In this document: in pieces, positions 9,509 through 19,848 of the stretch
Position numbering within the stretch: position 1 is the stretch's first letter
Layout: each line of letters begins with the position of its first letter
NCBI RefSeq assembly: GCF_003129965.1
Contig: NZ_NRCJ01000017.1
Span: forward strand, 1 to 49,983
Direction: 5' to 3'
Source: Aggregatibacter kilianii
GTDB taxonomy: Bacteria > Pseudomonadota > Gammaproteobacteria > Enterobacterales > Pasteurellaceae
DNA length: 49,983 nucleotides
Notes under the pieces: generated by a model
Seen by the model: the letters and a program-made list of their open reading frames with translations, nothing else
What the model was told of the DNA's origin: nothing
The model's database searches: none
Program-made: the position numbers and the translations under genes

Positions 9509-11995
9509 ATGAATTTAAGTCGTCGAGACTTTATGAAAGCCAATGCTGCGATGGCTGCAGCAACGGCAGCCGGATTAAGCATTCCGGTGAAAAATGTTGA
9601 GGCTGCGGAATCCGAGATTAAATGGGATAAAGCGGTTTGTCGTTTCTGCGGTACCGGTTGTGCCGTGTTGGTGGGAACAAAAGATGGTCGCGTTGTGGCA
9701 TCTCAAGGTGACCCGGATGCGGAGGTGAACCGTGGTTTGAACTGTATTAAAGGCTATTTCTTGCCGAAAATTATGTACGGTAAAGACCGTTTGACCCAGC
9801 CGATGTTACGCATGAAAGACGGCAAATACGATAAAAACGGGGATTTCACGCCGGTTAGCTGGGAAACCGCATTCAACACCATGGCGGAAAAATTCAAAGC
9901 CGCAATCAAAGAATTAGGCCCGAACGGTGTGGGAATGTTCAGTTCCGGACAAACCACCATTTTTGAAGGCTATGCCAAATCCAAACTCTGGAAAGCCGGT
10001 TTCCGTTCCAATAATATTGACCCGAACGCCCGTCACTGTATGGCATCTGCGGCAGTCGCTTTCATGCGTACGTTTGGTATGGATGAACCGATGGGTTGCT
10101 ATAACGACATCGAACACGCCGAAGCCTTCGTGCTTTGGGGCTCTAACATGGCGGAAATGCACCCGATTTTGTGGTCCCGTATTACCGATCGTCGCTTATC
10201 TAATCCTGATGTGAAAGTTGCCGTACTTTCCACTTATGAACACCGTAGTTTCGAGTTGGCGGATTACAGTCTAATCTTCAAACCGCACACCGACTTGGTG
10301 ATTTTAAACTACATCATTAATTATTTAATCCAAAACGATGCCATTAACTGGGATTTCGTCAATAAACACACCAAATTCAAACGCGGCGAAACTGACATCG
10401 GTTACGGCTTGCGCCCTGAAAATCCGTTAGAACAAAAAGCGAAAAATGTGAAAACGGCAGGCAAAATGTATGACAGCAACTTTGATGAATTAAAAGCCTT
10501 GGTTGCCGAATATACCTTAGACAAAGCACATGAAATGTCCGGTGTGCCGAAGGACGTACTGGAAAGTTTGGCGAAATTGTATGCCGATCCGAATAAAAAA
10601 GTGGTTTCTTACTGGACCATGGGCTTTAACCAACACACCCGTGGCGTATGGGCGAACCACCTCATTTACAACATTCACTTGCTCACCGGTAAAATTTCCA
10701 TTCCGGGTTGCGGCCCGTTCTCCTTGACCGGTCAACCGTCCGCTTGCGGTACGGCGCGTGAGGTAGGAACCTTTATCCACCGCTTACCGGCAGACTTAGT
10801 GGTGACCAATCCGAAACACCGTGAAATCGCTGAAAAAATCTGGAAATTGCCGGCGGGTCTTATCACTGACGTGCTGGGCTTCCACGCCGTTGCCCAAAGC
10901 CGTGCGTTAAAAGACGGTAAAATGCGTGTGTTGTGGCAAATGTGTACCAACAATATGCAGGGCGGTCCGAACATTAATGAAGAAACCTTCCCGGGCTGGC
11001 GTAATCCGGACAACTTCATCGTGGTGTCCGACCCGTATCCGACCGTTTCCTGTTTAGCCGCCGACTTGATGTTGCCAACTGCTATGTGGGTGGAAAAAGA
11101 AGGGGCTTACGGCAACGCGGAACGTCGTACCCAATTCTGGCGTCAACAAGTAAAAGCGCCGGGCGAAGCTAAATCCGACGTATGGCAATTAGTGGAATTT
11201 TCCAAATATTTCACCACCGACGAAATGTGGCCGGCGGAAATTTTAGAGAAAAACCCGGAATACAAAGGCAAAACCCTATACGAAGTGCTCTATCGCAACG
11301 GTCAGGTGGACAAATTCCCGTTAAGTGAACTTGCGGAAGGTCAATTAAATGATGAGTCACATCACTTCGGTTTCTATTTACATAAAGGCTTGTTTGAAGA
11401 ATATGCCACTTTCGGTCGCGGCCATGGTCACGACTTGGCTTCCTTTGACACCTACCACAAAGCGCGCGGTTTACGCTGGCCGGTGGTGGATGGCAAAGAA
11501 ACCTTGTGGCGCTACCGCGAAGGCTATGACCCGTACGTCAAAGAAGGCGAAGGCGTGGCGTTCTATGGTTATCCGGATAAAAAAGCGATCATTCTTGCCG
11601 TGCCTTATGAGCCGCCTGCAGAATCACCGGATGCGGAATACGATTTGTGGCTCTGTACCGGTCGTGTGTTGGAACACTGGCACACCGGCACTATGACCCG
11701 TCGCGTACCGGAATTACACCGTTCCTTCCCGAATAATGTGGTTTGGATGCACCCGACGGATGCACAAAAACGCGGCTTGCGTCATGGCGATAAGATCAAA
11801 ATCTCATCCCGTCGCGGTGAAATGATTTCCTTCTTGGATACCCGTGGACGTAACAAAGTGCCGGAAGGCTTGGTTTATACCACCTTCTTTGATGCCGGTC
11901 AGTTGGCGAACAAATTAACCTTGGATGCCACCGACCCGATTTCCAAAGAAACCGATTTCAAAAAATGTGCGGTGAAAGTGGAAAAAGCGGCTTAA
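9509..11995 (+). CDS. napA: Periplasmic nitrate reductase, catalytic subunit
   Basis: NapA reduces nitrate to nitrite in the periplasm with a bis-MGD molybdenum centre and one [4Fe-4S] cluster. It has 828 residues. The N-terminus is a twin-arginine signal (SRRDFMK, then an alanine-rich stretch ending VEAAE). Cluster cysteines are Cys44, Cys47 and Cys51 (CRFCGTGC) and Cys79 (LNCIKG). The molybdenum ligand is Cys177 in NARHCMAS. The molybdopterin-binding C-domain ends as in other NapA proteins. The ribosome site is GGGGGAAA. It is partner to NapB and NapC for electrons and to NapD for export. No internal USS with the exact 9-mer was seen. Confidence 0.98.
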   Translation: MNLSRRDFMKANAAMAAATAAGLSIPVKNVEAAESEIKWDKAVCRFCGTGCAVLVGTKDGRVVASQGDPDAEVNRGLNCIKGYFLPKIMYGKDRLTQPMLRMKDGKYDKNGDFTPVSWETAFNTMAEKFKAAIKELGPNGVGMFSSGQTTIFEGYAKSKLWKAGFRSNNIDPNARHCMASAAVAFMRTFGMDEPMGCYNDIEHAEAFVLWGSNMAEMHPILWSRITDRRLSNPDVKVAVLSTYEHRSFELADYSLIFKPHTDLVILNYIINYLIQNDAINWDFVNKHTKFKRGETDIGYGLRPENPLEQKAKNVKTAGKMYDSNFDELKALVAEYTLDKAHEMSGVPKDVLESLAKLYADPNKKVVSYWTMGFNQHTRGVWANHLIYNIHLLTGKISIPGCGPFSLTGQPSACGTAREVGTFIHRLPADLVVTNPKHREIAEKIWKLPAGLITDVLGFHAVAQSRALKDGKMRVLWQMCTNNMQGGPNINEETFPGWRNPDNFIVVSDPYPTVSCLAADLMLPTAMWVEKEGAYGNAERRTQFWRQQVKAPGEAKSDVWQLVEFSKYFTTDEMWPAEILEKNPEYKGKTLYEVLYRNGQVDKFPLSELAEGQLNDESHHFGFYLHKGLFEEYATFGRGHGHDLASFDTYHKARGLRWPVVDGKETLWRYREGYDPYVKEGEGVAFYGYPDKKAIILAVPYEPPAESPDAEYDLWLCTGRVLEHWHTGTMTRRVPELHRSFPNNVVWMHPTDAQKRGLRHGDKIKISSRRGEMISFLDTRGRNKVPEGLVYTTFFDAGQLANKLTLDATDPISKETDFKKCAVKVEKAA

Positions 11996-12013
11996 AAAAC
12001 GTGGTGAAAATCA

Positions 12014-12050
12014 ACCGCACTTTTCTGTCTCCAAGGCAAAAAAGTGCGGT
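12014..12050. repeat. USS inverted pair between napA and napG
   Basis: ACCGCACTTTT (12014-12024) faces AAAAAGTGCGGT (12039-12050), an 11-bp stem with a 14-base loop. It ends 17 bases before the napG ATG and 18 bases after the napA stop. It could reduce read-through or protect the napA end of the message. An in-frame GTG in the right arm is not the likely napG start. Confidence 0.8.
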
Positions 12051-12067
12051 CAAAAAATCGAAAGAAT

Positions 12068-12883
12068 ATGCAAAAACCGACTGTAACGCCCGAACGCCGT
12101 AAGTTCCTTAAAGATGCTACCCGCACCGCCGGTGGGCTTGTAGGGCTTGGCTTGTTGCTTGGCTTACAGCAAAAACAAAGTTTGGCGCGAGAGGGCGTGG
12201 CATTGCGTCCGCCCTTTGCCATCGAAGACGAAGAAAAATTTGCCGCCGCTTGTATTCGTTGCGGTCAGTGCGTGCAAGCCTGCCCTTACGATATGTTGCA
12301 TTTGGCGTCATTGCTCTCGCCGATGGAAGCCGGTACGCCGTACTTTATCGCACGGGATAAACCCTGCGAAATGTGTCCGGATATTCCGTGTGCCCATGCT
12401 TGTCCAAGCGGCGCGTTAGATCGTGAAGCACAGGACATTAACGAATCCCGTATGGGGTTGGCGGTGCTGTTGGATCACGAAACCTGTTTGAACTGGCAGG
12501 GATTGCGTTGCGATGTGTGCTATCGGGTGTGTCCGTTAATCGACAAAGCCATTACCTTGGAAAGTCATCGTAACGAACGCACCGGCAAGCACGCGGTATT
12601 TATTCCGACCGTGCATTCCGATGCCTGTACCGGCTGCGGCAAATGCGAACAGGCTTGTGTCTTGGAGGAGGCGGCGATTAAAGTGTTGCCGATGCACTTG
12701 GCGAAAGGCGTCTTAGGCAAACATTATCGTTTGGGCTGGGAAGAAAAAGCGAGAGCGGGACATTCTCTGGCGCCGAAAGATTTGATTTCCATGCCGACCC
12801 GTATGCCGGAAGCCGGTATGCCGACAATGGGCGCGGAAGAGATTCCGGAGCCGATTCTGGCACCGACGCTAGGAGGCAAGTAA
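12068..12883 (+). CDS. napG: NapG, ferredoxin-type quinol dehydrogenase subunit
   Basis: NapG is a periplasmic iron-sulfur protein that, with membrane-bound NapH, passes electrons from quinol (mainly ubiquinol in E. coli) to NapC. It has 271 residues. A Tat signal, ERRKFLKD, is followed by a hydrophobic stretch. Four [4Fe-4S] motifs can be read: [35 protein letters not shown] and [13 protein letters not shown] chose the ATG at 12068, which places the twin arginines at residues 10-11. The stop overlaps the napH ATG by one base (TAATG), so translation of the two is coupled. Confidence 0.96.
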   Translation: MQKPTVTPERRKFLKDATRTAGGLVGLGLLLGLQQKQSLAREGVALRPPFAIEDEEKFAAACIRCGQCVQACPYDMLHLASLLSPMEAGTPYFIARDKPCEMCPDIPCAHACPSGALDREAQDINESRMGLAVLLDHETCLNWQGLRCDVCYRVCPLIDKAITLESHRNERTGKHAVFIPTVHSDACTGCGKCEQACVLEEAAIKVLPMHLAKGVLGKHYRLGWEEKARAGHSLAPKDLISMPTRMPEAGMPTMGAEEIPEPILAPTLGGK

Positions 12884-13764
12884 TGGCGAATGCACCTAAA
12901 TTTGCAGGCAGAGAAGCGCGGGAAAAACTGGGCTGGTGGCACGCCAATCGGTTTTTATTCTGGCGCAGACTTACGCAATTAAGCATCCTAATGATGTTTT
13001 TAAGCGGCCCGTACTTTGACGTGTGGATTTTGAAAGGCAATTACAGCGGAAGCCTGTTGCTCGACGTGATTCCGTTAAGCGATCCGCTGATTACGCTGGA
13101 AAGCCTTTCTACCGGGCATTTACCGGGCTCGCTGACCCTCATCGGTGCGTTGATTATCTTTGGTCTTTACGCCTTGTTAGGCAGCAAAGTCTTTTGTGGT
13201 TGGGTGTGCCCGCTGAATGTGGTCACCGATTGTGCCGCCTGGCTGCGTCGCAAACTGGGGATTCGCCAAACGGCGAAAATCCCGCGCGGCTTGCGTTATG
13301 CCATTTTGCTGATGATTTTAGTCGGTAGCGCAGTAAGCGGTTTGTTGCTGTGGGAATGGATTAATCCGGTAGCGGCATTAGGGCGTGCATTAATTTACGG
13401 CTTCGGTGCCACGGTATGGTTGGTTTTAGCAGTATTTTTCTTTGACTTATTGATTGTTGAACACGGTTGGTGCGGACATTTGTGCCCGATTGGCGCCACT
13501 TATGGCGTGATCGGTGCGAAAAGCCTGATTCGGGTCAAAGTGATCGACAGAGCAAGATGTGATAATTGCATGGATTGCTACAACGTTTGTCCCGAACCGC
13601 AAGTGTTACGTTCACCATTACACGGAAAAAATAACGAAAGCCTGCTTGTGCTTTCACAAGATTGTATCAGTTGCGGACGCTGCATTGATGTTTGCGCTGA
13701 AAACGTATTTACCTTTAGCCATAGGTTTAACAACGATATTCCTATCGTCACCTTAAACCAATAA
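12883..13764 (+). CDS. napH: NapH, membrane ferredoxin-type quinol dehydrogenase
   Basis: NapH is the membrane part of the NapGH quinol dehydrogenase. It has 293 residues with four membrane helices. Two cytoplasmic CxxxCP motifs (CGWVCPLN, CGHLCPIG) lie after helices, as in the NosR/NapH family. Two [4Fe-4S] sites follow near the C-terminus (CDNCMDCYNVCPEP and CISCGRCIDVCAE). The start overlaps the napG stop. It ends 37 bases before napB, which has its own GGGGGAG ribosome site. Confidence 0.96.
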   Translation: MANAPKFAGREAREKLGWWHANRFLFWRRLTQLSILMMFLSGPYFDVWILKGNYSGSLLLDVIPLSDPLITLESLSTGHLPGSLTLIGALIIFGLYALLGSKVFCGWVCPLNVVTDCAAWLRRKLGIRQTAKIPRGLRYAILLMILVGSAVSGLLLWEWINPVAALGRALIYGFGATVWLVLAVFFFDLLIVEHGWCGHLCPIGATYGVIGAKSLIRVKVIDRARCDNCMDCYNVCPEPQVLRSPLHGKNNESLLVLSQDCISCGRCIDVCAENVFTFSHRFNNDIPIVTLNQ

Positions 13765-13801
13765 AAACAAAAAATTCCATCATTCGGGGGAGTGATTAAA
13801 A

Positions 13802-14251
13802 ATGACTAGAAAAAATCTCTTTGCTTTTAGCGGTGCGCTATTTTCGGCATTGTTCGCCACGTCTGTCATGGCACAACAGCCAACGGAAGGTGCCGGTGAC
13901 TTTTTCAATAATTCACCGGAAAGCGTTGCACCGGCATTCCATGATGCGCCGAAACAAAGCGAATTGCCGGCGTTAAACTATGTAAACCAACCACCTATGG
14001 TGCCGCATAGCGTGAAAAATTATCAGGTGACAAAAAACGTGAACCAATGCTTAAATTGCCACAGCGTTGAAGCCTCCCGTGTCACCGGCGCTACCCGTAT
14101 AAGCCCGACCCACTTTATGGATCGTGACGGCAACCTTGGTTCCAGCTCCTCTCCGCGTCGTTATTTCTGTTTACAATGCCACGTTTCTCAATCCGATGTT
14201 GAGCCAATCGTGCCAAATGAATTCAAACCGATGAAAGGTTACGGAAAATAA
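13802..14251 (+). CDS. napB: NapB, diheme cytochrome c subunit
   Basis: NapB is the small periplasmic electron-transfer subunit that docks on NapA. It has 149 residues with a Sec signal peptide ending around MAQQ. Two heme-binding motifs, CLNCH and CLQCH, are present, and conserved strings such as PPMVPHSVKNYQVTKNVNQC and SPTHFMDRDG agree with NapB. It lies in order between napH and napC, 13 bases before the napC ATG. Confidence 0.96.
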   Translation: MTRKNLFAFSGALFSALFATSVMAQQPTEGAGDFFNNSPESVAPAFHDAPKQSELPALNYVNQPPMVPHSVKNYQVTKNVNQCLNCHSVEASRVTGATRISPTHFMDRDGNLGSSSSPRRYFCLQCHVSQSDVEPIVPNEFKPMKGYGK

Positions 14252-14264
14252 TTAAGAGGTGGTT

Positions 14265-14900
14265 ATGTCAGCGAAGAAACCTAATGTTTTAGTGCGATTC
14301 TGGCGTTGGTTCAGATCGCCTAGCCGTATTGCGGTAGGCACGATTATCGTCTTATCCTTTATCGGCGGTATTTTGTCCTGGGTCGGTTTTAACTACGGTT
14401 TGGAACAAACCAATACCGAGCAATTTTGTGCCGGCTGTCACATGAATGATGCGTACCCGGAATATTTGCACAGCGTACATTATCAAACCCGCACCGGCGT
14501 GGGCGCCAGCTGCCCGGATTGTCACGTGCCGCACGAATTCGGACCGAAAATGTGGCGTAAAATGGTGGCGGCAAAAGAAGTGTACGCCCATTACATGGGC
14601 TTAACCGACACCTTGGAGAAATTCAACGCCCGTCGTCCGCACATGGCGGAAAACGAGTGGGAACGTATGAAAGCCAACGATTCTCAAGAATGTCGCAATT
14701 GCCACAAAATGGATCGAATGGATTTCTCCCAACAAAAAACCGTGGCGCAAAAAATGCATAAATTTGCACAGGAAAACGGCAAAACCTGTATTGATTGCCA
14801 TAAAGGTATTGCGCACAACCTGCCGGATATGAGCCAAGTGTCACCGGGTTGGTTGCAAGATGCGGAAGTGAAACCGGAAGCGTCAAAAGAGAAAAAATAA
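14265..14900 (+). CDS. napC: NapC, tetraheme membrane cytochrome c
   Basis: NapC is a membrane-anchored tetraheme quinol dehydrogenase of the NapC/NirT family that hands electrons to NapAB. It has 211 residues. One N-terminal membrane helix (IAVGTIIVLSFIGGILSWVGF) is followed by four CxxCH sites (CAGCH, CPDCH, CRNCH, CIDCH). I chose the ATG at 14265, with AGAGGTGG just upstream; a GTG six bases earlier is in frame but would overlap that site. It is the last gene of the operon and is followed by a strong hairpin. Confidence 0.96.
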   Translation: MSAKKPNVLVRFWRWFRSPSRIAVGTIIVLSFIGGILSWVGFNYGLEQTNTEQFCAGCHMNDAYPEYLHSVHYQTRTGVGASCPDCHVPHEFGPKMWRKMVAAKEVYAHYMGLTDTLEKFNARRPHMAENEWERMKANDSQECRNCHKMDRMDFSQQKTVAQKMHKFAQENGKTCIDCHKGIAHNLPDMSQVSPGWLQDAEVKPEASKEKK

Positions 14901-14942
14901 ATCGGTGGAAAAACGTTGGATTTTTTAACCGCACTTTAAATG

Positions 14943-14970
14943 AAATAGGCACCTTCAAGGTGCCTATTTT
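14943..14970. terminator. Bidirectional terminator, napC / gsp
   Basis: AAATAGGCACCTT / AAGGTGCCTATTT inverted repeat with a T run on each strand, between the convergent napC and glutathionylspermidine synthetase genes. Confidence 0.88.
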
Positions 14971-14985
14971 GATTGCCGTTTATAC

Positions 14986-16881
14986 TTATTTGGCTTTTTG
15001 CATAAAGGCTTTATCGCTCAATATACGCAACGGCTGCATATCGCTGTCACCCACAATCACGCGGGTCGGATCGGAGCGTAAACAGCTGCCGGCGTAATGT
15101 CCGCCCACGGTGAAGGTGCACACCTGCACATACTGATCTTCCACTTTCGGCAAACACCAGAGTTGCTGGTAAATGTTTTCTTGTTTATCAAAACGCCCGT
15201 TGGTGCTGTCCAACACCGTTTTGCATTCGCCAATCAGTTTCACGTTATCGCCGCGCCGACCGGCAATGGGTTTTTGCGCGTAGCCGTTAGCGATTAATTC
15301 AGGCGTCAGTTCAAACCCGGCCTCCAACAAATAGCGGTGATTCGGGAACAATGACCACAACACCGGCAAAATGGCTTTATTGCTCGGAATTGCCGTCCAT
15401 AACGGTTCATACACCAATACTTCCGGGCGTAACAGCACGTCAATCAAGCGCACTTTATCTTCCGCATAACCGGTGCGGATCGGCGGGGCGACCTCGCGCC
15501 CTGTGGCATCTTCCCGCAATTGTTCCAGCACGGTTTCCCACGCCCAGGTTTTCCACACGCTTTGTACCCGTTGATTTTCATCGTCCAACAATTGCCCACG
15601 GGTGTCCCAATGCAAGCCCTCCGTGCCGTGGATGATTTTGGTGTTGAAGCCTGCTTGCGTCAGCGCATCGCGCATAAAGAGGGCGTGATATTCTTCCTCC
15701 GCATCATGATCCTGCATAATATGCACCAGCGGCGTGGCGTGGCTGTGTTTCCAAGTGTCCGCCAAGGCGTTGCGCAAGCCCTCGCTTGGGTCATGCCCTG
15801 CGGTTAAGCCTGCTTGTGCCGCCCAGCGCGGTAGAATCGCCCCCGCTTCGGCATGGCAGGAGGCGGAGTCGGCGTTGTATTCATACACTTTCAAACCGCG
15901 CTCATCCAGACAAAAATCCATTCTGCCGGTGATAGTTTGATAACGGCGATTTTGCCAAGATAAACGCAGACGCGGCCAAAGCAGTTTAGGAATGTTGAAA
16001 TATTGCAATAACTTATCGTCTTTCAGCACTTTGTCGGTAGCGTGCAAATACATCAAATGCAACTCGTTGGTGGCGCGAATTAATTCATGCTGTGCGCTTT
16101 CCGACAGCGTGAAATAGCGATATTGGTCGCCGTGATTCACTCTATGCCCCTGCATTGCCTTCACATAAGCCGCTTCCAACGGTTTTTCCTCATTAAGCCA
16201 ATTTGCCGCGAATTGCCCTTGGTTTTCGACGCGTTCCGCATGAATGGCGAGTTTCGCCGCTTCCGGCATCGGTTGCGGCAGGCTGAATTCCTCGTTGTCC
16301 GTTTGAATCATCCAACCGAGAATTTCCGTGTCATCAAAGGTATCCTGCAAGCGATAACCTTCCGCCGTAACCGTCATCGGCAGCTCGCGCGTCCATTGCT
16401 GACCGCTCGGCAGGCGGGAATGAATCACATTTTGTTCGGCGATACGCACTCTGTCCGTCAGCACCTCGGTGATAATCGCCACATGCCCGGTGTGTTTAAA
16501 CTCCCCGCCTTCCTGCCAAATCAGCAATGCACCGCATGCCGGCGCACGCTTGCCGCCATTGGCAAAGGCTTGTAACGGCAACAACGCGTCGTTCACCACT
16601 TGACGCAAGAAGCGCAACGAAAAGATTTCGTACGCCATGCCCACATCGGTGAACACCATGCCGTAATTAAGGTAAAGATAGCGCCGCGCGAACTCCACAC
16701 ACTGCCATTTGTAGCCCATGTATTCGCCGCCGAGGTAGCTACGAAAAGCGGCATCATCAGGGAATTCCTGCGCATCCGCCGTGTTGTAATCTGAAGAATA
16801 AATGGCAACGCCGCCGGGCGCATAACCCAACAGGCTGCCGAAAGGATCATGTGTTGTGATATTAGGTGAGCGATCCGGCAT
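14986..16881 (-). CDS. gss: Bifunctional glutathionylspermidine amidase/synthetase
   Basis: This cytosolic enzyme joins glutathione and spermidine with ATP (C-terminal ATP-grasp domain) and hydrolyses the product (N-terminal CHAP amidase). It has 631 residues, close to E. coli GspSA. The amidase nucleophile is Cys61 in WQCVEFARR, with its histidine in HTGHVAII (His133). The synthetase half shows EYNADSASCHAEAG, the loop QKPIAGRRGDNV and a C-terminal GGHYAGSCLRSDP. GGAG precedes the ATG. It is monocistronic. Both domains look intact. It would link polyamine and thiol pools, beside the peroxide-stress genes at 20-23 kb. Confidence 0.95.
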   Translation of the reverse strand: MPDRSPNITTHDPFGSLLGYAPGGVAIYSSDYNTADAQEFPDDAAFRSYLGGEYMGYKWQCVEFARRYLYLNYGMVFTDVGMAYEIFSLRFLRQVVNDALLPLQAFANGGKRAPACGALLIWQEGGEFKHTGHVAIITEVLTDRVRIAEQNVIHSRLPSGQQWTRELPMTVTAEGYRLQDTFDDTEILGWMIQTDNEEFSLPQPMPEAAKLAIHAERVENQGQFAANWLNEEKPLEAAYVKAMQGHRVNHGDQYRYFTLSESAQHELIRATNELHLMYLHATDKVLKDDKLLQYFNIPKLLWPRLRLSWQNRRYQTITGRMDFCLDERGLKVYEYNADSASCHAEAGAILPRWAAQAGLTAGHDPSEGLRNALADTWKHSHATPLVHIMQDHDAEEEYHALFMRDALTQAGFNTKIIHGTEGLHWDTRGQLLDDENQRVQSVWKTWAWETVLEQLREDATGREVAPPIRTGYAEDKVRLIDVLLRPEVLVYEPLWTAIPSNKAILPVLWSLFPNHRYLLEAGFELTPELIANGYAQKPIAGRRGDNVKLIGECKTVLDSTNGRFDKQENIYQQLWCLPKVEDQYVQVCTFTVGGHYAGSCLRSDPTRVIVGDSDMQPLRILSDKAFMQKAK

Positions 16882-17024
16882 AACAACTCCGAAATGGTAA
16901 ATCAGGGCGATAGTATAGATCTTTTAACCCATTGCCCCCAAAGAGTTTGATCAGAAATTTAATGAAAAAAATGACCGCACTTTTGGCGTGTAATCAGGGG
17001 GAATAAGCAACGTCTACTTATGCC

Positions 17025-17600
17025 CTAAAGAACGGTTTGATGCGTTTTTACTTTTTCTTGTAAAGCGGTTTCAAATACCAATCGTTGACTCTCGTCGCTG
17101 AAAGCCGAATGAGGAATGAGTAAAAAGAAGCCGGTATTAATTCTTATTGTTAAATAACCAAATTTATTTTCAATGTGGTGAATATAGTTGTAATTATACA
17201 AAGTGCGGCAAGTCTCTATTTCCACATATAACCCATCTTCTTGAATTCGTATAGTTTTCTTTTCTTTCTCAATTCCGCTATATACCTGACTTCGAAAAGC
17301 AAGGTTATATAAATAATGTCGTATTAAAACAGCATATAGAAATGCGAAGACTGAGATGGCAAGCAATATATGTCCTGCATAGTAGGCTAAGATATTTTCA
17401 TAATAACTATAAAATTCCTCTTCCCAGTTCATCATTTCATAAGCAATGTAAATGCTTGGGATGAGAAAAAATAAATACAACAAAAAATCGCCTGCATGTA
17501 TCATTTTGCTGAATTTATTTTGTTTATAAGCATTGCGGCTAAGTGCTCGGGAGGCTTTAGAATAATTTTTATCTAATGCAGGTTGAAATGTGATTTCCAT
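17025..17600 (-). CDS. YcxB-like membrane protein
   Basis: A 191-residue protein with two central membrane helices (LLYLFFLIPSIYIAYEM and HILLAISVFAFLYAVLI). A C-terminal soluble domain contains the family-typical string NTGFFLLIPHSAFSDESQR. That architecture fits the YcxB-like family, whose function is not known. GGAG precedes the ATG. It ends up 12 bases from waaF on the same strand and may be co-transcribed, although the functional tie is not obvious. Its codon use is more AT-rich than that of the LPS genes beside it. Confidence 0.65.
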   Translation of the reverse strand: MEITFQPALDKNYSKASRALSRNAYKQNKFSKMIHAGDFLLYLFFLIPSIYIAYEMMNWEEEFYSYYENILAYYAGHILLAISVFAFLYAVLIRHYLYNLAFRSQVYSGIEKEKKTIRIQEDGLYVEIETCRTLYNYNYIHHIENKFGYLTIRINTGFFLLIPHSAFSDESQRLVFETALQEKVKTHQTVL

Positions 17601-17612
17601 TTATTCTCCGAG

Positions 17613-18662
17613 TTATTTATGTTTCTTCAAAAGTGCGGTCAGTTTTTCCATCACTTTTTCAGGAATAATATCGATCAAACTCTGATGATACCCCTCCGCG
17701 CTGTCGGTACTTTTGCGCACTTTAATCAAATCGCCTTCAATTAAACGAATGATTTCGGCGTTGTCCGATAACGGCGGGGTGTAGTGCGGGCTGGTCGGAC
17801 CGTATAACGCCACCAACGGACGATCCGTGGCGGCGGCGATGTGCATTAAGCCGCTGTCATTGCTGACCACAGCGGTGCAGTTGGCGATTAAATCCACCGC
17901 CTGATTCAGGTTGGTTTGCCCCGCCAAATTCAAACAGAAAGGTTGCAATTCGGCAGGTAAGGCGTTACGAATTTGCTCACCGGCGTCCACATCTTTCGGC
18001 GAACCGAACAGTTCCACCGCGTAACCCTGTTCAATGAGCATCCGCGCCAATTCGGCATAATGATAATGCGGCCAACGCTTCGCCGGACCGAATTCCGCGC
18101 CGGGGCAGAAACCGATAATCGGACGCCCGCCTAAAAGTGCGGTCTGTTTTTCAAATGTTTTTAAGGTTTCTGCCTGTTGCGTCGGCTCGACGGTCAAATA
18201 AGGTTTGAGCACCGGAATGTCGGTGGCTTGCGGCACGGCATCTTGTTCAAACGCCAACGCCACATAACGCTGCACCATCATCGGGTAATCCCGTTTGTTG
18301 CGGCGTAAATCGTTGAGCAGAAAATAGCGGCTTTCCCCTTTCCAGCCGCGACGCACGGCGATTTTCGCAAACAGCGGAATCAACGCCGATTTCAACGAAT
18401 TCGGCAACACAATCGCCATATCATATTGATTACGCAATGCTTTGCCCAAACGGTAGCGCTCGCACAAGGCGAATTTGCCGTGCCCAAGCGGCATTTCAAT
18501 GGCGTTGCGCACCTCCGGCATACGCGCCAACAAGGGCTTACACCAATTGGGCGCCATCACGTCGATTTGGCAATTCGGATATTGGCGTTTGAGTTGTTGA
18601 TACAAACTGTGCGACATCATCATATCGCCGACCCAAGACGGGCCGATAATCAGGATATTCAT
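17613..18662 (-). CDS. waaF: ADP-heptose:LPS heptosyltransferase II
   Basis: WaaF (RfaF) adds the second L-glycero-D-manno-heptose to the LPS inner core at the cytoplasmic face of the inner membrane. It has 349 residues. The GT9-family N-terminus is MNILIIGPSWVGDMMMSHSLY, and the ADP-heptose-binding C-domain has FCPGAEFGPAKRWP, AGQTNLNQAVDLIA and VSNDSGLMHIAAA. I chose the ATG at 18660-18662, with AAGG 10 bases upstream; the frame is open further but the protein family starts here. Its upstream neighbour hldD makes the donor sugar, and the two together form an LPS core locus. Confidence 0.95.
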   Translation of the reverse strand: MNILIIGPSWVGDMMMSHSLYQQLKRQYPNCQIDVMAPNWCKPLLARMPEVRNAIEMPLGHGKFALCERYRLGKALRNQYDMAIVLPNSLKSALIPLFAKIAVRRGWKGESRYFLLNDLRRNKRDYPMMVQRYVALAFEQDAVPQATDIPVLKPYLTVEPTQQAETLKTFEKQTALLGGRPIIGFCPGAEFGPAKRWPHYHYAELARMLIEQGYAVELFGSPKDVDAGEQIRNALPAELQPFCLNLAGQTNLNQAVDLIANCTAVVSNDSGLMHIAAATDRPLVALYGPTSPHYTPPLSDNAEIIRLIEGDLIKVRKSTDSAEGYHQSLIDIIPEKVMEKLTALLKKHK

Positions 18663-18828
18663 GTTTAGCCTTGTGGTGGTAAAAGTGCGGTTAAAAAACA
18701 CGATGAATTTTATTCATAAGTGCATTCGTTCGCTTATTCACCCTAAAGGGCCGTTGGCAAAGCCAGCGTTGAAAAAGCGTTGCTTTTTTTACCGCACTTT
18801 ATTGTGGTTTTGAATACGGGAGAGGAGA

Positions 18829-19752
18829 TTATTTATTCAACCACGCCATATATTCCGCCACGCCTTGCGCCACGGTTTTGAACGGTTTGTCGTAGCCGGT
18901 GGCGCGCAGTTTGGTTAAGTCCGCTTGGGTGTATTCTTGGTAGCGGGATTTTAAGTGTTCCGGGAACAGGATGGTTTCCACTTCGCCTTTGTTGTGGAAT
19001 TTGATTACGGCTTTTGCCACTTCGGCGAAGGATTCGGCGTTGCCGGTGCCGCAGTTGAAGATGCCGGAGATGTTATGTTGCCAACACCAAATGTTCACGG
19101 CGGCGACGTCGCCCACATACACGAAATCGCGGCGGAAGTGTTCGCTGCCGGCAAATAATTTCGGGTTTTCGCCTTTCAGGATTTGGTTGTTTAAGTGGAA
19201 CGCCACGCTTGCCATGGAACCTTTGTGACCTTCACGCGGGCCGTACACGTTGAAGTAACGGAAACCGCACACCGGCGATTGCGCTTCCGGCAGGATGGCG
19301 CGCACATATTGGTCGAATAGGAATTTGGAATAGCCGTACACGTTCAATGGACCTTCAAATTCGCGTTCTTCGCGGAATTCGGTTTTGTCGCCGTAGGTGG
19401 CGGCGCTGGAGGCATAGAGGAACGGGATTTGGCGATCTAAGCAATAATGCAGCAACTCTTTGGAATATTCGTAGTTGTTGTGCATGATGTATTTGCCGTC
19501 CCATTCAGTGGTGGCGGAGCATGCGCCTTCGTGGAACACGGCGTCGATGTCGCCTAAGTCGTCGCCGGCGATAATGGAGGCGATGAAATCTTCTTTGTCG
19601 CAATAATCGGCGATGTCCAAATCCACTAGATTGATGAATTTTGTGCCGTCTTTTAAGTTATCCACCACTAAAATATCTTTACGACCCATGTCGTTTAATG
19701 CTTTGACGATGTTGCTGCCGATAAAGCCCGCGCCGCCTGTTACGATAATCAT
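18829..19752 (-). CDS. hldD: ADP-L-glycero-D-manno-heptose 6-epimerase
   Basis: HldD (RfaD/GmhD) is the cytosolic NAD(P)-dependent epimerase that makes the heptose donor for WaaF. It has 307 residues of the extended SDR type. [10 protein letters not shown] at the N-terminus binds the cofactor, and the catalytic [10 protein letters not shown] holds the Tyr-x3-Lys pair. GVTP-like ends are absent. The string [19 protein letters not shown] near the C-terminus is typical of HldD. AAAGGACA precedes the ATG. The 166-base gap to waaF contains two USS in opposite orientation (about 18684 and 18792). Confidence 0.97.
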   Translation of the reverse strand: MIIVTGGAGFIGSNIVKALNDMGRKDILVVDNLKDGTKFINLVDLDIADYCDKEDFIASIIAGDDLGDIDAVFHEGACSATTEWDGKYIMHNNYEYSKELLHYCLDRQIPFLYASSAATYGDKTEFREEREFEGPLNVYGYSKFLFDQYVRAILPEAQSPVCGFRYFNVYGPREGHKGSMASVAFHLNNQILKGENPKLFAGSEHFRRDFVYVGDVAAVNIWCWQHNISGIFNCGTGNAESFAEVAKAVIKFHNKGEVETILFPEHLKSRYQEYTQADLTKLRATGYDKPFKTVAQGVAEYMAWLNK

Positions 19753-19848
19753 AGTTCTGTCCTTTTGCTAGATGTGAAAGTTGTTGTCATTGTAATAGAT
19801 TTGCCCGTCGAGGTAAAAGCATGGCGAGTTTTAAAGAGGTTTTTCAAG

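Noticed and set aside
18663-18828. A small gene between waaF and hldD
   Set aside because: Only short frames without ribosome sites; the gap holds two USS in opposite orientation about 100 bases apart, too far for a simple terminator.
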